From assembly GCF_000003605.2 (NCBI RefSeq), contig NW_003141314.1, forward strand, positions 256,453-320,452: 64,000 nt of DNA. The letters run 5' to 3'. This stretch comes from Saccoglossus kowalevskii. Lineage: Eukaryota; Hemichordata; Enteropneusta; Harrimaniidae. Both the position numbers and the translations under genes were made by a program. The stretch's first letter is position 1. Each line of letters opens with the position of its first letter. Below the pieces are notes generated by a model, which saw only the letters and a program-made list of their open reading frames with translations, made no database searches and had not been told where the DNA came from. Below, piece by piece: positions 1 through 18,483 of the stretch.

Positions 1-6977
<6,977 letters not shown>

Positions 6978-7129
6978 TTAGTGTATTCCACAATGAACGT
7001 TCGCCATATTTGATCCAACCAACCTCTGTGCCAACACAGACATTTGCATTATAACGCTATTTGCATACATAATGACCCGGCACGACCGTAATGACTTCAC
7101 TGGATAAATATTCAAATCGCGCGTGCTGT

Positions 7130-7139
7130 GACCAATCAG
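7130..7139 (+). promoter_or_regulatory. CCAAT box (NF-Y consensus)
   Basis: GACCAATCAG matches the NF-Y consensus RRCCAATSRS at all ten positions. It lies 332 bp upstream of the DCTD start and 192 bp from the WWC start, a usual place in TATA-less divergent promoters. Confidence 0.55.
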
Positions 7140-7442
7140 AATGTGTCTACTTACTTATTCTGCCATTTAGGGGAACTCCGGAATTTGGCACAGTCCACTG
7201 TACATTAAGGGGTCGTTCTGCAATGATATAGTTATTTTGATGAAATTCTAATCATTAGAAGGTAGAAACATATTTGAAATTACATAATAGAATACACCAT
7301 ATTTCTATACAATTATTGTAATGCACGGACATTGATCGAAATTCCGCCCCTTCAGAGTAGTACATATTAAAATGTCTGGATTATTTTGGCATATTGACCT
7401 GAGAATCACAAATCTGAACAGCGCCAACTTCTTGACTGTCAG

Positions 7443-7450
7443 TGACGTCA
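7443..7450. promoter_or_regulatory. CRE / ATF-CREB palindrome TGACGTCA
   Basis: A perfect 8-bp cAMP response element lies 21 bp before the preferred DCTD start. If it acts as a promoter element, transcription starts very near here, which supports the ATG at 7471 over the upstream in-frame ATG at 7372. Confidence 0.5.
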
Positions 7451-7470
7451 TTAGCGCGGCAAAATCTAAG

Positions 7471-7577
7471 ATGGCGACAAAACAAAAATCTTCCACCTAC
7501 CACAAAAGCTCGAAAAGAGTAAGGACAGAAGTAAGGGACGCAACACCACGAGTCAGAGAGTCAAATGGAGAAATAAC
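7471..7577 (+). CDS. DCTD: DCTD exon 1 (N-terminal extension)
   Basis: The exon runs from ATG at 7471 to an AC|GTAAGA donor, 107 nt, ending with two bases of a codon. It encodes a basic leader ([18 protein letters not shown]...) that the human enzyme lacks. Linkage to exon 2 rests on exact phase match, strong splice signals and a promoter-like upstream region. An in-frame ATG at 7372 would add 33 residues but would place the CRE inside the coding region, so 7471 is preferred. The start overlaps a YY1-like ATGGCGAC. Confidence 0.72.
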
Positions 7578-10500
7578 GTAAGACGTAGTTTAAGTGTCAT
7601 ATTTTATGTAATTTCATAACCGACTTAACTCGAAAACTACAACACGCACAAACAACGGGTAAACTTCAACTTGTACGTATTTACTATAATTAGACATAGT
7701 CTTTACCTTGCCGTTTATTCGGTGTTATTTGCTTACTAAACTTCAACTTGCACGTTTTCTCTTGACGGTTTGCGGGGTTGACCTGGGAGATTTACACCAT
7801 GCAATAAATAATTCATTGCTTTATAAATATATGATAAGGCCAATATGATATTATCTTGTCCCAAAACGACAATTGTTACTATTACTGCATTGGAGGAACA
7901 TGTGTTTGAATGAGTGACGTGTACGTGTTCACAGTGTTCTGACCAATTTCTAATTATATTTGAGCTAAAGGTCCATGCGTAGTATCATATCTCTGTCGTC
8001 TTTTGTTATTATTCCTCGTGACATACAATATCAACAATTTCCAAAAACATTTAATTAATATTCTTCACTATTTATTAGGATTCATATTAGTCACAAATAA
8101 TATTGTTTTGAAAAATGTCAAAAAGTTTCATGATAACTCGTTAAAACGTATGAAAAAAAATGCTACTGTAACATTCAGATGACAACTTTCAAGCTTTGAT
8201 AGGTTAGATGTATGCGTATAATAACATGGCCCTGCGTACATGGACTGTCTTGAGGGCTTAGTATCATAATACAGACAGACAACCCCACAGCCATGCACAG
8301 TGAGCATAACAATGCACTCTATCACTTTGGAGGTGGATATCAAAAATGAACTTTCACTGGCTTCACATCTATTTTACCATTTAAATGACTATTACGTGTT
8401 GTCTCAAGGCTGTATTCTTGTACCAATGACATTCTACTCAACTGATAAAAAAATTTGGGTAATCTCATGTTTAAACAGTCTTCCAAACTGGCAGATTTAC
8501 ATTCTCAAAGGAGGCGCTTTGAATAAAGTTATTTAGTTTTTTCTTGTAATGACACGCAAGATGGTATCAAATAATACAATTAGATCAGTAAATACTATTG
8601 GAATAATCAAACCAGATATTTCAGAGTGATCGTCTTGAATGCATCCAAAAAACAATCGTGTTCCAATATATGGTCACTATTTGTGACGCTCGAATACAAA
8701 ACTACCATGACTACATATGGCTGTGTGTGGGGACATTGTTCTTTAGTTTGCCCCAAACGACACGGCATTATATGTAGGGCTAATAATAACATTGACACAT
8801 GTGTGCAAATAGTCATGGTAAGCAGACATTTTCATTATTAGCAGAAATGTAATATTTAGTTGAAATGTTTTAAAATTGAATAGATTGTAATTGTGAAAAA
8901 AAGTATACTGATGGGCAATAAGGCAAATTGCTGTGCAGTCATATCACAATTTCATCAGGTTGATCATTCCTCGTCTCAGCACTAATTTTCATTCTGACAA
9001 TTTTCATTCAAACAACCCATCTTCTGGCATATATTAGCCTAGTTTAATCAATGCAAATCTTTGTCTCTTGAAAAGATGCAGTGTATGTTTTCAGCTATGT
9101 TGATAAACGACAGTGTTTGAGGCTACTGGAATAGTCAAGTACATACGTGAATTATGTATTGCAATAATGTTATTTCCAGTTTGCAGATCATAAAAAAAAT
9201 TGTTATTGATGATTTACAGTCAGAATTATCATTTATCAGTGAATTATGCCACAAATCCTACATTCAGAAATACTGTGTGATTGGCTATTGTTTAAAATTA
9301 CTGCACTGAAAAATGTGTATGAAAATCACGCACACATCGCTTCCTGGATGAGACACTGGATATTTCTAAAATAATAGGCGGGTCTTCTGAACTCACCGCT
9401 TCAAGTTTTTCATTCAAATACACACCTCTGAAATGATTTAAATTAATAGTTTATGCAATAATGATTCGGTTGTAGTTGTTACCATGGAAATGTGTTATAT
9501 ATATATATATTCAGTAATTCCACTTATTGGCTTTTGTTTTTAATTTTAAGTGAAAACAATTTGAAACGTGTCGATTATCTGTCATGGGAAGACTATTTCA
9601 TGGCTGTTGCGTTCCTCTCTGCTCAGAGAAGCAAAGATCCAAGTTCACAGGTACAACAATTCTTCTATCTGCCACATAAATATAGTCTCGTTCATAAACA
9701 CAATATTTCCATTTTTTGGTAAGTTTTCAGGTAAATTGGGTTAGAGTAAGAGGAATCCAGGAAATAGTATTTATTCTGACGTTACGTAGGAACATGTGTA
9801 ATATGTGTTTACTTTTCTAGGTTGGAGCATGCATTGTTAACGAGGAAAAGAAAATAGTGGGTATTGGCTATAATGGTATGCCCATAGGTTGCAGTGATGA
9901 TGTATTACCATGGAGACGGAAAGCAGATGATGAGTTGGACACAAAATATCCATATGGTATAGTCAAGAGAAAATAAATGCATTCATGGCAGTTTGAATAA
10001 TAGAAATTAAATTGCAATCATGTAATAATTGAGAAATGTCCTGTATTAAGAAACATATTTCTCTATCATTCCATGGACAGATAGAAGTACCATTTATTTC
10101 GGCTATTCCTGGAGGCTTTCAGCAGTCAATGTGTTAAAGATAAATTTGGTTTTAAGAAATGTTTAAATGTTGCCTATAGATGGCGCTATTCTCTCAATGA
10201 GAGACAAGAGTTTCCCGATTATTTCTTGGCACATACAGAATTTGATTTTGTTCATAGTCATCAAGAGTATTATAATTTCTAAAGCAGATCTTACCAACAG
10301 ATCAAGTTCAACCTAGATTTTGAAAGGTGTCTAAATTAGAGTGTTTGTACACTGATGTTAACTTGGCTTTCACAAAATAACCTGCATAATTGATTTTGTC
10401 AAAAATTAATAAAGAAATTACAGAAAAATATGAAGTATATGATTTTCTTAGGATAGTGACAACTTTTTGAATGACATAATTCATTTCATCCTGATTGCAG

Positions 10501-10769
10501 TCTGCCATGCAGAGTTGAATGCCATCTTAAATAAGAACTCTTCTGATGTCAAAGGCTGTACTATGTACGTTGCGTTGTTCCCTTGCAATGAGTGTGCCAA
10601 GTTAGTGATCCAATCAAAGATCAAAGAAGTGGTTTACGTGTCCAATAAATACCATGATACGGCTGGTGTGACAGCTTCCAGGAAAATGCTGGATTTAGCA
10701 GGTGTTAAATACAGGTATGAAGTGCATAGTGGTATGTCAAACTGTTTGTACAGTGTCATTAAACCTTAA
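7471..10769 (+). CDS. DCTD: Deoxycytidylate (dCMP) deaminase, gene span
   Basis: dCMP deaminase converts dCMP to dUMP, feeding thymidylate synthase; the family is a zinc enzyme, activated by dCTP and inhibited by dTTP. Four exons (7471-7577, 9551-9650, 9821-9956, 10501-10714 or -10769) join without a phase conflict. The spliced product reads to 203 residues if the frame runs to TAA at 10767-10769. Zinc ligands are His117 (in CHAE), Cys143 and Cys146 (in PCNEC); Glu119 is the proton shuttle. [37 protein letters not shown] and [18 protein letters not shown] are hallmark blocks, almost the same as in the human enzyme as recalled. It differs from human (178 residues) by an N-terminal extension of about 33 residues, basic and Ser/Thr-rich. 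The last 17 residues look unlike the family's usual C-terminus, so a final exon is probably missing. Confidence 0.92.
7578..9550 (+). other. DCTD: DCTD intron 1, nothing else recognised
   Basis: A 1,973-bp intron runs from GTAAGA to an acceptor ending TTTTAAG. It is AT-rich with a short TA run near 9500. The open frames at 8128-8841 overlap on both strands and show no domain or splice support. Confidence 0.6.
9551..9650 (+). CDS. DCTD: DCTD exon 2
   Basis: The 100-nt exon completes Thr36 and ends at phase 0 at CAG|GTACAA after Gln69. It carries [16 protein letters not shown] and [12 protein letters not shown], the start of the deaminase fold and one of the most conserved stretches of the family. 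Confidence 0.93.
9821..9956 (+). CDS. DCTD: DCTD exon 3
   Basis: The 136-nt exon follows a pyrimidine-rich acceptor ending TTTTCTAG and stops with one base of Val115 at G|GTATAG. It encodes VGACIVN...[14 protein letters not shown] and VLPWRR, the segment that in known structures shapes the substrate and allosteric dCTP sites, ending in DTKYPY just before the zinc motif. Confidence 0.93.
10501..10714 (+). CDS. DCTD: DCTD exon 4 (zinc-binding core)
   Basis: The exon follows a TGATTGCAG acceptor. It encodes [19 protein letters not shown] and [12 protein letters not shown] with all three zinc ligands and the catalytic Glu, then [16 protein letters not shown] and LAGVKYR. At 10715 there is a plausible donor (ACAG|GTATGA) exactly where the resemblance to the family stops. 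Without splicing, the frame runs 18 more codons ([17 protein letters not shown] and stop) to 10769. The usual C-terminal block with KIVIDF was not found downstream; it may lie in the gap at 14481-15397, farther right, or be lost. Confidence 0.88.
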
Positions 10770-10924
10770 CAAATTTATTTATTTATTTATTGACAGTATT
10801 TGTTGCTTGAATCTAAAATAATTGATTCATGAGATCTTTTTAAACTAAGAGTATTTATTTATTATTACCAGGTAAATTACTTCATTTGTATTAAATTTTA
10901 CCTATGAGGTGAGAATTTTAGTAA

Positions 10925-11800
10925 TTTGTGTCCAGTGGGCCACTTTTAGACTCCATTCAGATGAAGTCTGACAACAAGGCCATTTTGTTTCAAAGAATGC
11001 AATTCTGGATCTGTATATCTGACATGCCTGGATCGATTAAGTTGAAACTTCACACTAGGGAAGTCTTGTATTTGGACGTAATATTCTTTAAAAAACCAGA
11101 TGTCCAGCTGTCGGACATGACACGACAAGACACAAACGACACATGCTTATTAGCATAAAACTTGTTCATTTGAACTTCATGAACATAATATAGAAGAGCC
11201 CTGAATCAAGTACATTTTTGTACATTGAGTGCTTATATACCCTTGTGAACTTGGGAAACTTAGATTCAAATCTACAATACTATGATTGGTCAATACAAAT
11301 ATTGTGGTGTTGCCTCTCACGTTCGCACATAGCACAGCGTTCAAGGTCTTATCCCATTTTTTTACATTCAAGCTCAGTGGTATAAACAATATGTATAGCA
11401 GTATAATAAAACGATACAATATCAGTAATAAACAACAAACCTTTCCATATACATTTCTGACACGTGCATACATTATATCAGATATTGTACATGCATTTGT
11501 TTCATGATCTGATTCAGGATGGCCGACTGGCAACTATTTTAAGACCAAAATCACAAATCGCCATTTCAGGACCCGATCTCAGTCATGCATGGACAGATTG
11601 TGTTCATACATTCAACATAATGGAATCATTGAATAGTTCGGATTGGGTTCAAAATGGCCGACTGGTGGCTATTTTGTTTCAAAGAATGCAGTTTCTGATC
11701 AAGTTCAAACTTCACACGTATATCAGACATCACAACGGACAAATTTGCATGCATTTGTGTCCCCATCAAATCCAGAATTGCTAACTGGTCATCTTTTTTT
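10925..11800. repeat. Cluster of diverged dispersed-repeat copies
   Basis: Three related segments follow one another at about 10950-11060, 11510-11570 and 11640-11790. They share phrases such as TTTTGTTTCAAAGAATGCA, ATGGCCGACTGG and 'TGCCTGGA.C.AT.AAGTT.AAACTT', and a related segment runs at 11830-11890. They look like decayed copies of one transposable family of unknown class. The open frames here are produced by the repeats and not supported as genes. Confidence 0.6.
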
Positions 11801-11889
11801 AATTAATACAGTTCCACAGAGCCATATCCCATACTTGCCTGGACCAATCAAGTTTAAACTTAAAACATACATCACATATCTCAGAATTA

Positions 11890-12427
11890 CTGAGACTATT
11901 AGGGACGACGTCAAAAGATCGATGTCGGATAAAAAAAAACTTAATTCTTTTAGTTTTTTCCCCAAACCCCCCACCCCCCCACTGAAACTTAATTGATAAA
12001 TATTGATCATGGCGTCAGACTACATTCACCATTAAATACAAATTGATAATCTGACAATAGTATGGCATAGCAGTTGGCTGTAATAATGAAAGAGAATATA
12101 CGCATGCGCAAACTAATGTCTGGGTTCTGAGCATGCTTCTAGGTCCATGCCCTGAAATTGACCTCATTTGACCACATATTTACACTCGGACCAAACCATT
12201 TTCTCGTTTTGGATGTGTTTTTTTTTCATTTTCTGTTATTTTTGTCATGATTGGATAGAAAAAAAAACGAACTACAAATACTCCAAGGTTTTTTTGAGTT
12301 CATTAAAAAATAAAATCGTTTTTGTAGAATGAAAACTTTTCGAGGTCAAACCCCCACCCCCACCTCACCCCCAAACTAAAGCAAATAAGTTTTTTATCGA
12401 TCTTTTGACGTTGTCCCTTAGTGTCAG
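11890..12427. mobile_element. Foldback / MITE-like element with imperfect inverted arms
   Basis: The sequence from 11890 rightward (CTGAGACTATTAGGGAC, ACGTCAAAAGATCGAT, then CTTA, TTTTAGTTT and a C-rich tract) is found again in inverted orientation ending at 12427 (ATCGATCTTTTGACGT, GTCCCTTAGTGTCAG). Arms are about 65-85 nt and imperfect. The centre has no coding frame. No clear target-site duplication was found, so the class is open. Confidence 0.55.
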
Positions 12428-12781
12428 GTTTATTTAACAAATTGTCTGCTGTCATTGATCTTTTCCATTTATTAGGGCTGTCAATGGACGTATTCAGTAC
12501 TAGTAGCTGATGTGTTTAAGAAAAATCAACATATTTGTTATTCCGATGTTTTAATAATCAGTGTCAGTGTAATCACTTGTTTGAAATTTTTGAGACATTT
12601 TTAACAGGGGAATATATCATGTTGTATTTATGAAAATAAACATAATAACTGAAAATGAATTCCCAGCTGTCTAGGACCTGTTTGTATATTACAACCCCAA
12701 CAATTAAAATCAAAGACAGATTAGAAAGAACTCCCATGCGCTGATGGTATTGGCGACATGAAGTACAAATTTACTACAGTA

Positions 12782-13009
12782 AGCAAATGTGCTAATACAG
12801 CAAATGTGCTAATACAGCAAATGTGCTAATACAGCAAATGTGCTAATACAGCAAATGTGCTAATACAGCAAATGTGCTAATACAGCAAATGTGCTAATAC
12901 AGCAAATGTGCTAATACAGCAAATGTGCTAATACAGCAAATGTGCTAATACAGCAAATGTGCTAATACAGCAAATGTGCTAATACAGCAAATGTGCTAAT
13001 ACAGCAAAT
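12782..13009. repeat. 17-bp tandem satellite, about 13 copies
   Basis: The unit AGCAAATGTGCTAATAC repeats head-to-tail about 13.4 times with almost no variation, which suggests recent expansion. Confidence 0.95.
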
Positions 13010-13244
13010 ACACCATTTAAAATAGCATCATCTGCTAGCAATGATCAAGGTGGTTCTAAGAAACTGTTTAACAATTATAAATATATTTAATGAATTAATG
13101 ACTATATATGATGACTTGATATTTTGGTCTGATATCTTGTCAGACAAAATTATAGCACCAGTTGCATGTCCCTATCAGCAACAGTATTATAGTTATGAAT
13201 ATTATTGTACATAGTCATATGACCATTAGTCATGTCACATTGAT

Positions 13245-13660
13245 CTCAACCAAAAACTAATCAGGTTTGCGCATAATCCCAAAGCATCTATGTACCACGT
13301 TTCATTGAAATCTGTTAGAATGGTTCGTGAGAAACAAATGAAATCCTTAAAATTAGCTAATTAATATGCAGATTAGAGCACTATTATGCACAGGATTTTT
13401 CAACCAAATCTAATCAGGTCTGCACAATATCTCAGGGCATCTATGTAAGATGTTTCATTGAAATGTAATAATTAGTACTTTAAATATCAGCAGAAAAGCC
13501 AAAAATTTAATAATTATGCAAATTAGGTAATTAATAGGCATATTAACTAGTAACATATCGGGTCCGTGCATTGTATTATGACATCTATGTACACACACAC
13601 ACACTGACACACACAAACTAACTGCAAAGACTCCCATTCTGTGCTTCGCACACGGGAGTC
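13245..13660. repeat. Dispersed repeat with internal tandem units and a terminal hairpin
   Basis: Two diverged units of about 137 bp (from about 13250 and 13400) share 'AATCAGGT.TGC', 'GCATCTATGTA' and GTTTCATTGAAAT, followed by a partial third unit (ACATCTATGTA), a CA-rich stretch and a hairpin at 13629-13660. The arrangement of repeated core, simple-sequence tail and terminal stem-loop is typical of non-autonomous elements. The family is not identified. Confidence 0.55.
13629..13660. repeat. Terminal hairpin GACTCCC...GGGAGTC
   Basis: A 7-bp outer stem (GACTCCC/GGGAGTC) and an inner stem (TGTGC/GCACA) around a TTC loop mark the right end of the dispersed repeat above. Confidence 0.7.
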
Positions 13661-13925
13661 AAAAAGTGCACAGATCATGTCTCTAAACTACTCAAGGCTA
13701 ATAAATTATGATTTGACATTCTTTTTAATTCTATAAAATTTTGGATACTTGGTTCTATGTGTAAACTAGCTCTGCTTTTCAAGTTTTTATATTGTCATCT
13801 GTGGCATTTAATTGTAGTTCAAGACCTAAAGCAGCTGTGCAAGAATTAACACTGCTTTGTCAAAGTAATCATTCAACTGTTCATCTATGTGGCTGGTAGT
13901 GACTTGAATGTATGACTATTATCTG

Positions 13926-14480
13926 TCAAAGTAAAAATACATTGGGCTGGCAGGATAAGGGTTAAACCTGGTCTGGTCATATCAATGTAAAAGTATATAG
14001 GGCTGGCAGGATATGGGTTAAACCTTATCTGGTCAAGTCAATGTAAAAGTACATAGGGCTGGTAGGGTATGGGTTTAACCTTATCTGGTCAAGTCAATGT
14101 AAAAGTACATAGGGCTGGTAGGGTATGGGTTAAACCTTATCTGGTCAAGTCAATGTAAAAGTACATGGGGCTGGCAGGATAAGGGTTAAACCTTATCTGG
14201 TCAAGTCAATGTAAAAGTACATGGGGCTGGCAGGATAAGGGTTAAACCTTATCTGGTCAAGTCAATGTAAAAGTACATGGGGCTGGCAGGATAAGGGTTA
14301 AACCTTATCTAGTCAAGTCAATGTAAAAGTACATAGGGCTGGTAGGGTATGGGTTAAACCTTATCTAGTCAAGTCAATGTAAAAGTACAAGGGACTGGCA
14401 GGATAAGGGTTAAACCTTATCTAGTCAAGTCAATGTAAAAGTACATAGGGCTGGCAGGATAAGGGTTAAACCTTATCTAG
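13926..14480. repeat. 56-bp tandem satellite running into the assembly gap
   Basis: About ten head-to-tail copies of a 56-bp unit. The leftmost is the most diverged. Each unit has a near-palindrome ATAAGGGTTAAACCTTAT. The array is cut off by Ns at 14481 and does not resume after the gap, so its true length is unknown. Confidence 0.95.
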
Positions 14481-15397
14481 NNNNNNNNNNNNNNNNNNNN
14501 NNNNNNNNNNNNNNNNNNNNNNNNNNNNNNNNNNNNNNNNNNNNNNNNNNNNNNNNNNNNNNNNNNNNNNNNNNNNNNNNNNNNNNNNNNNNNNNNNNNN
14601 NNNNNNNNNNNNNNNNNNNNNNNNNNNNNNNNNNNNNNNNNNNNNNNNNNNNNNNNNNNNNNNNNNNNNNNNNNNNNNNNNNNNNNNNNNNNNNNNNNNN
14701 NNNNNNNNNNNNNNNNNNNNNNNNNNNNNNNNNNNNNNNNNNNNNNNNNNNNNNNNNNNNNNNNNNNNNNNNNNNNNNNNNNNNNNNNNNNNNNNNNNNN
14801 NNNNNNNNNNNNNNNNNNNNNNNNNNNNNNNNNNNNNNNNNNNNNNNNNNNNNNNNNNNNNNNNNNNNNNNNNNNNNNNNNNNNNNNNNNNNNNNNNNNN
14901 NNNNNNNNNNNNNNNNNNNNNNNNNNNNNNNNNNNNNNNNNNNNNNNNNNNNNNNNNNNNNNNNNNNNNNNNNNNNNNNNNNNNNNNNNNNNNNNNNNNN
15001 NNNNNNNNNNNNNNNNNNNNNNNNNNNNNNNNNNNNNNNNNNNNNNNNNNNNNNNNNNNNNNNNNNNNNNNNNNNNNNNNNNNNNNNNNNNNNNNNNNNN
15101 NNNNNNNNNNNNNNNNNNNNNNNNNNNNNNNNNNNNNNNNNNNNNNNNNNNNNNNNNNNNNNNNNNNNNNNNNNNNNNNNNNNNNNNNNNNNNNNNNNNN
15201 NNNNNNNNNNNNNNNNNNNNNNNNNNNNNNNNNNNNNNNNNNNNNNNNNNNNNNNNNNNNNNNNNNNNNNNNNNNNNNNNNNNNNNNNNNNNNNNNNNNN
15301 NNNNNNNNNNNNNNNNNNNNNNNNNNNNNNNNNNNNNNNNNNNNNNNNNNNNNNNNNNNNNNNNNNNNNNNNNNNNNNNNNNNNNNNNNNNNNNNNN
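14481..15397. other. Assembly gap (917 N)
   Basis: The gap begins inside the 56-bp satellite and ends in unique sequence, as expected where assembly failed on a tandem array. Any open frame across it is meaningless. It could hide a last DCTD exon. Confidence 0.99.
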
Positions 15398-18300
15398 TGA
15401 AACAGACAACTTGTGAATAGTCGTTCTTAGTGATTTGAATTGCACACAGGTGTGCCTTTATCGCTTGTGTATGAAGTTAGTCATGCCAAGAGTTGAATAA
15501 AGCGCCCTCAATTGCCAGCCATGACAGTTCTTTCAGCATCTGGTCAATGCAAATTTGTCAAAGATATTGCAGACAATTGCTAGCAAGATGAGATTGAAAA
15601 CTCCAAAAATTTATAAGATGGGGTATGTGATAAAGATTGTGTGAATTTAAGTCGCAAGTGAAACCTAATTCAAAATTACTGAACAGTTTTTGCAGTGTTC
15701 TTGGTTATTTGCAAAGTGTAACATGTGCAGTCCATGTTTTTGAATGTGGGGAGATTCATTTCAGTTTACGCAATCAAACCTCCCACTGAGTTCTGTGATA
15801 TTAGAAGTAAATCACCTGTTGAAAACCTCCATGGTCAGTCTTAATGAATGGAAACAGCATCAGTTGGTAACAATTAAATGCACTACAGGTTATTTGTAAT
15901 AGAGCCACACATTTTATTCCAACAGTGAATGATGTACAAGATATCTACATAGACAGGTAGCTGCAAAAACTAGTGTTTTCTCCACCTTTGTATTGGAATA
16001 GATAGCTGCTTTCTTACTTAGTATGCAACTCAACACAACCTTCATTTTGAAGAAGGTAATTGGTTTTATTTTCTTCTAAAAATGACAAAACAAAAGCCAC
16101 CGCCCCTTGCAAAGTTATGAATGCCCTTCAAGGGTGGCAACTTTCAAGTCTTGTTTTTTTTATATTTCTAATCTAGACGAAAATGTAACACTTCGCTATT
16201 TCAATGAATGATGCTGTTAAGAGAATGAAACTTCTGTTTAAAATTGGATAAATGTACTGTGTAAAAACTTGTCTAAAAGTCATGATACAACTTGTGACAA
16301 GCAAAAACTTCAGCATGGGAGAACTTTGATGTATTTTTTTTAACTTTGGACAAATAAAACATTTAGCCCAAAATTAAAAATATCCAAATCAAAACAAGAC
16401 ATGTACTTCAGTTGAAATTAAATAAAGAGATTGTAATATTTTAAAGAAAATAGAAAAATTCCCAAATATACAAATACTAGGTACATGAAAAAAAACACCA
16501 TGAAAGCTTTTCTGAGAAAGTTCCCACAGAATGGAGTGGAAGTAAATACTACTAGGCAGCGTATGAAGTTCCCTGTATAAAACAAATCCCAGAGAATGAA
16601 CGAAAACTGAAATATGGAATGAGAAGGGGAAAAAAAAAGATGTACATGTTTTCATATATTTAAATATATTAATTTAGAATTTGAAGAAAAATCTTGAAAT
16701 TCGTTGTTTTCACAGGCATGCAGATAATTGTATCAAATTTTTTTTCTTAAAAAAAAAAGTAAATCGTCAAACTAATAATATGTGTCTAAGTTTCACACTT
16801 GCGGGTTAACAGTGGTTACTATGACAACAATGAGATGCTTGTTTTTTTTGTTAAAATATCGCAAGCAAAGCTAGCAGATATGGCAGGTGAAATTGTCCCT
16901 AAAATGAAGTTCTGTTTTCATCAATTGCAATTTTAGCAAAAATTGTACATTTAAGATATTAAAAATGAACTTATTTTCACCAGTTGGTGCAGACTATACT
17001 AATTTTTGACTTGGGTTAAAAGGGCACTTTGATAGATCATGTCCACTATATAATTTGATTATTAAATGAAAGTTGTTCCTTGCAGTGCAGTGTGAAAAGC
17101 TCAGCAGTCAAAAAAAAAAAAAAAACACATTATGCAGAATTTCATTATCTTTACAAACAAATTGACAGCAGGTTTATAATAGAAATCAACCCCAAGGAAC
17201 ATAATGGTACCTGCCAAGAAAAGGGCTTTATCACCAGTACCAATGGGTTGTGTTGGGTGTAGGATGAGGAAAGAGAGGGCTAAGTTAGAATTTACAGAGG
17301 CCTTGTTTGCATTTTAATTGTCTCCGTAAAATTTGATGTATGAATATAAAATCATCTATATATATATTTACAACAGTTGCACCAAGCATTAGACATTGAT
17401 ATTGCCAATGAATGGACATAGAAAAAAAAATATATTTAATAATGGACTAGTAATTTCTGAAAAATGAGCAATATCTATATGTGTGTCAATCTTAATCAAC
17501 AGTGGACATGCCTATTTTATGTATTGGGAGAACAAGTACAGGAGCAGGGTTTTATCTTGATAGCATCGTGACTATATAGAGTCAAGAAGCACCAATAATT
17601 AATGGTTTGTAATATTTCATAAATCAAGGCAATATAAAATGTTATTACTTTAGAAAATATTTTAAGGCACGCAATATAGACCCCATACAATTATTATTAT
17701 TATATATATATATATACACACAGTGGCCAGGCTCCCCCTATCACTCCTAGATTTGAGTGGAATCTTCCATCAGCTGATTGGCTTGGATGAATATTTAATC
17801 TGGTTTATAAACCATGGCAAGGAAGAGATATGCAGCCATGCAAGCGAGAAAACAGAAAGCCCAGCATGCAACAGGTACTGGCACTGCAACCGTTTGGCTG
17901 AAAAGGCATAATATTTTCACAATGTAAATACGCACAACTTGGCACATCAAAACTCCCACAATAACCTGCTTTTGCAACCCTTATCAACAATATGGTGTGA
18001 CCCCCAAAATCGGGTCTGACCATTTCACATAAAACTATTTCATAAGACTTTCAAAGCTTCCTGTACTCTTTAAAAACAATGAAATAAAATAAAACAGTCA
18101 TGCTTTCAAATATCGATTAAAAAAAAAGAATTTCTAAAAATAATTCATTTTCATTATCATTTCACATGAACTATGACCTCATAAGGCAAATTGAAATGTT
18201 AGTTCAGCACGCAATAATTAAAATATATTTGTTTAAATGTAAGGCAGCACCACATCGTTCACGGCAACAGCAATGCATATTAACTGATAGTCCACATAGC

Positions 18301-18483
18301 CAGCTTGCAATGCATTTTGGGAATTATCGATGCTCGGTTTAAAAAAAATATCCTATGAGCACCAATCAGGCATTCGCTTATTATTCAAAGTCAATGTTCC
18401 TGTGAAGTTCCTGCTCAAGAAGTAACACAGTTCCTGATTGGAGCATAGACAGCAGATTAAGCCAATCAAATTGCTTGTCAGTT
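15398..18483. other. Gene-free stretch between DCTD and Shroom 3' ends
   Basis: AT-rich DNA downstream of both convergent genes. It must hold the Shroom 3' UTR (adjacent to 18484) and possibly DCTD 3' sequence, but I could not place polyadenylation sites with confidence. A TA/TTA microsatellite lies at 17690-17716. Short open frames lack support. Confidence 0.5.

Noticed and set aside
12425-12530. Possible last DCTD exon after the acceptor-like CATTTATTAG
   Set aside because: Neither of the two joins gives the family's C-terminal block; stop codons follow within about 12 residues.
14477-15445. 322-residue ORF
   Set aside because: Almost all residues are X because it spans the N gap.
17521-17600. 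Palindrome TGACTATATAGAGTCA at 17569-17584 as a fourth micro-element
   Set aside because: It lacks the CCACAGT ends and has no matching flanking hexamers.
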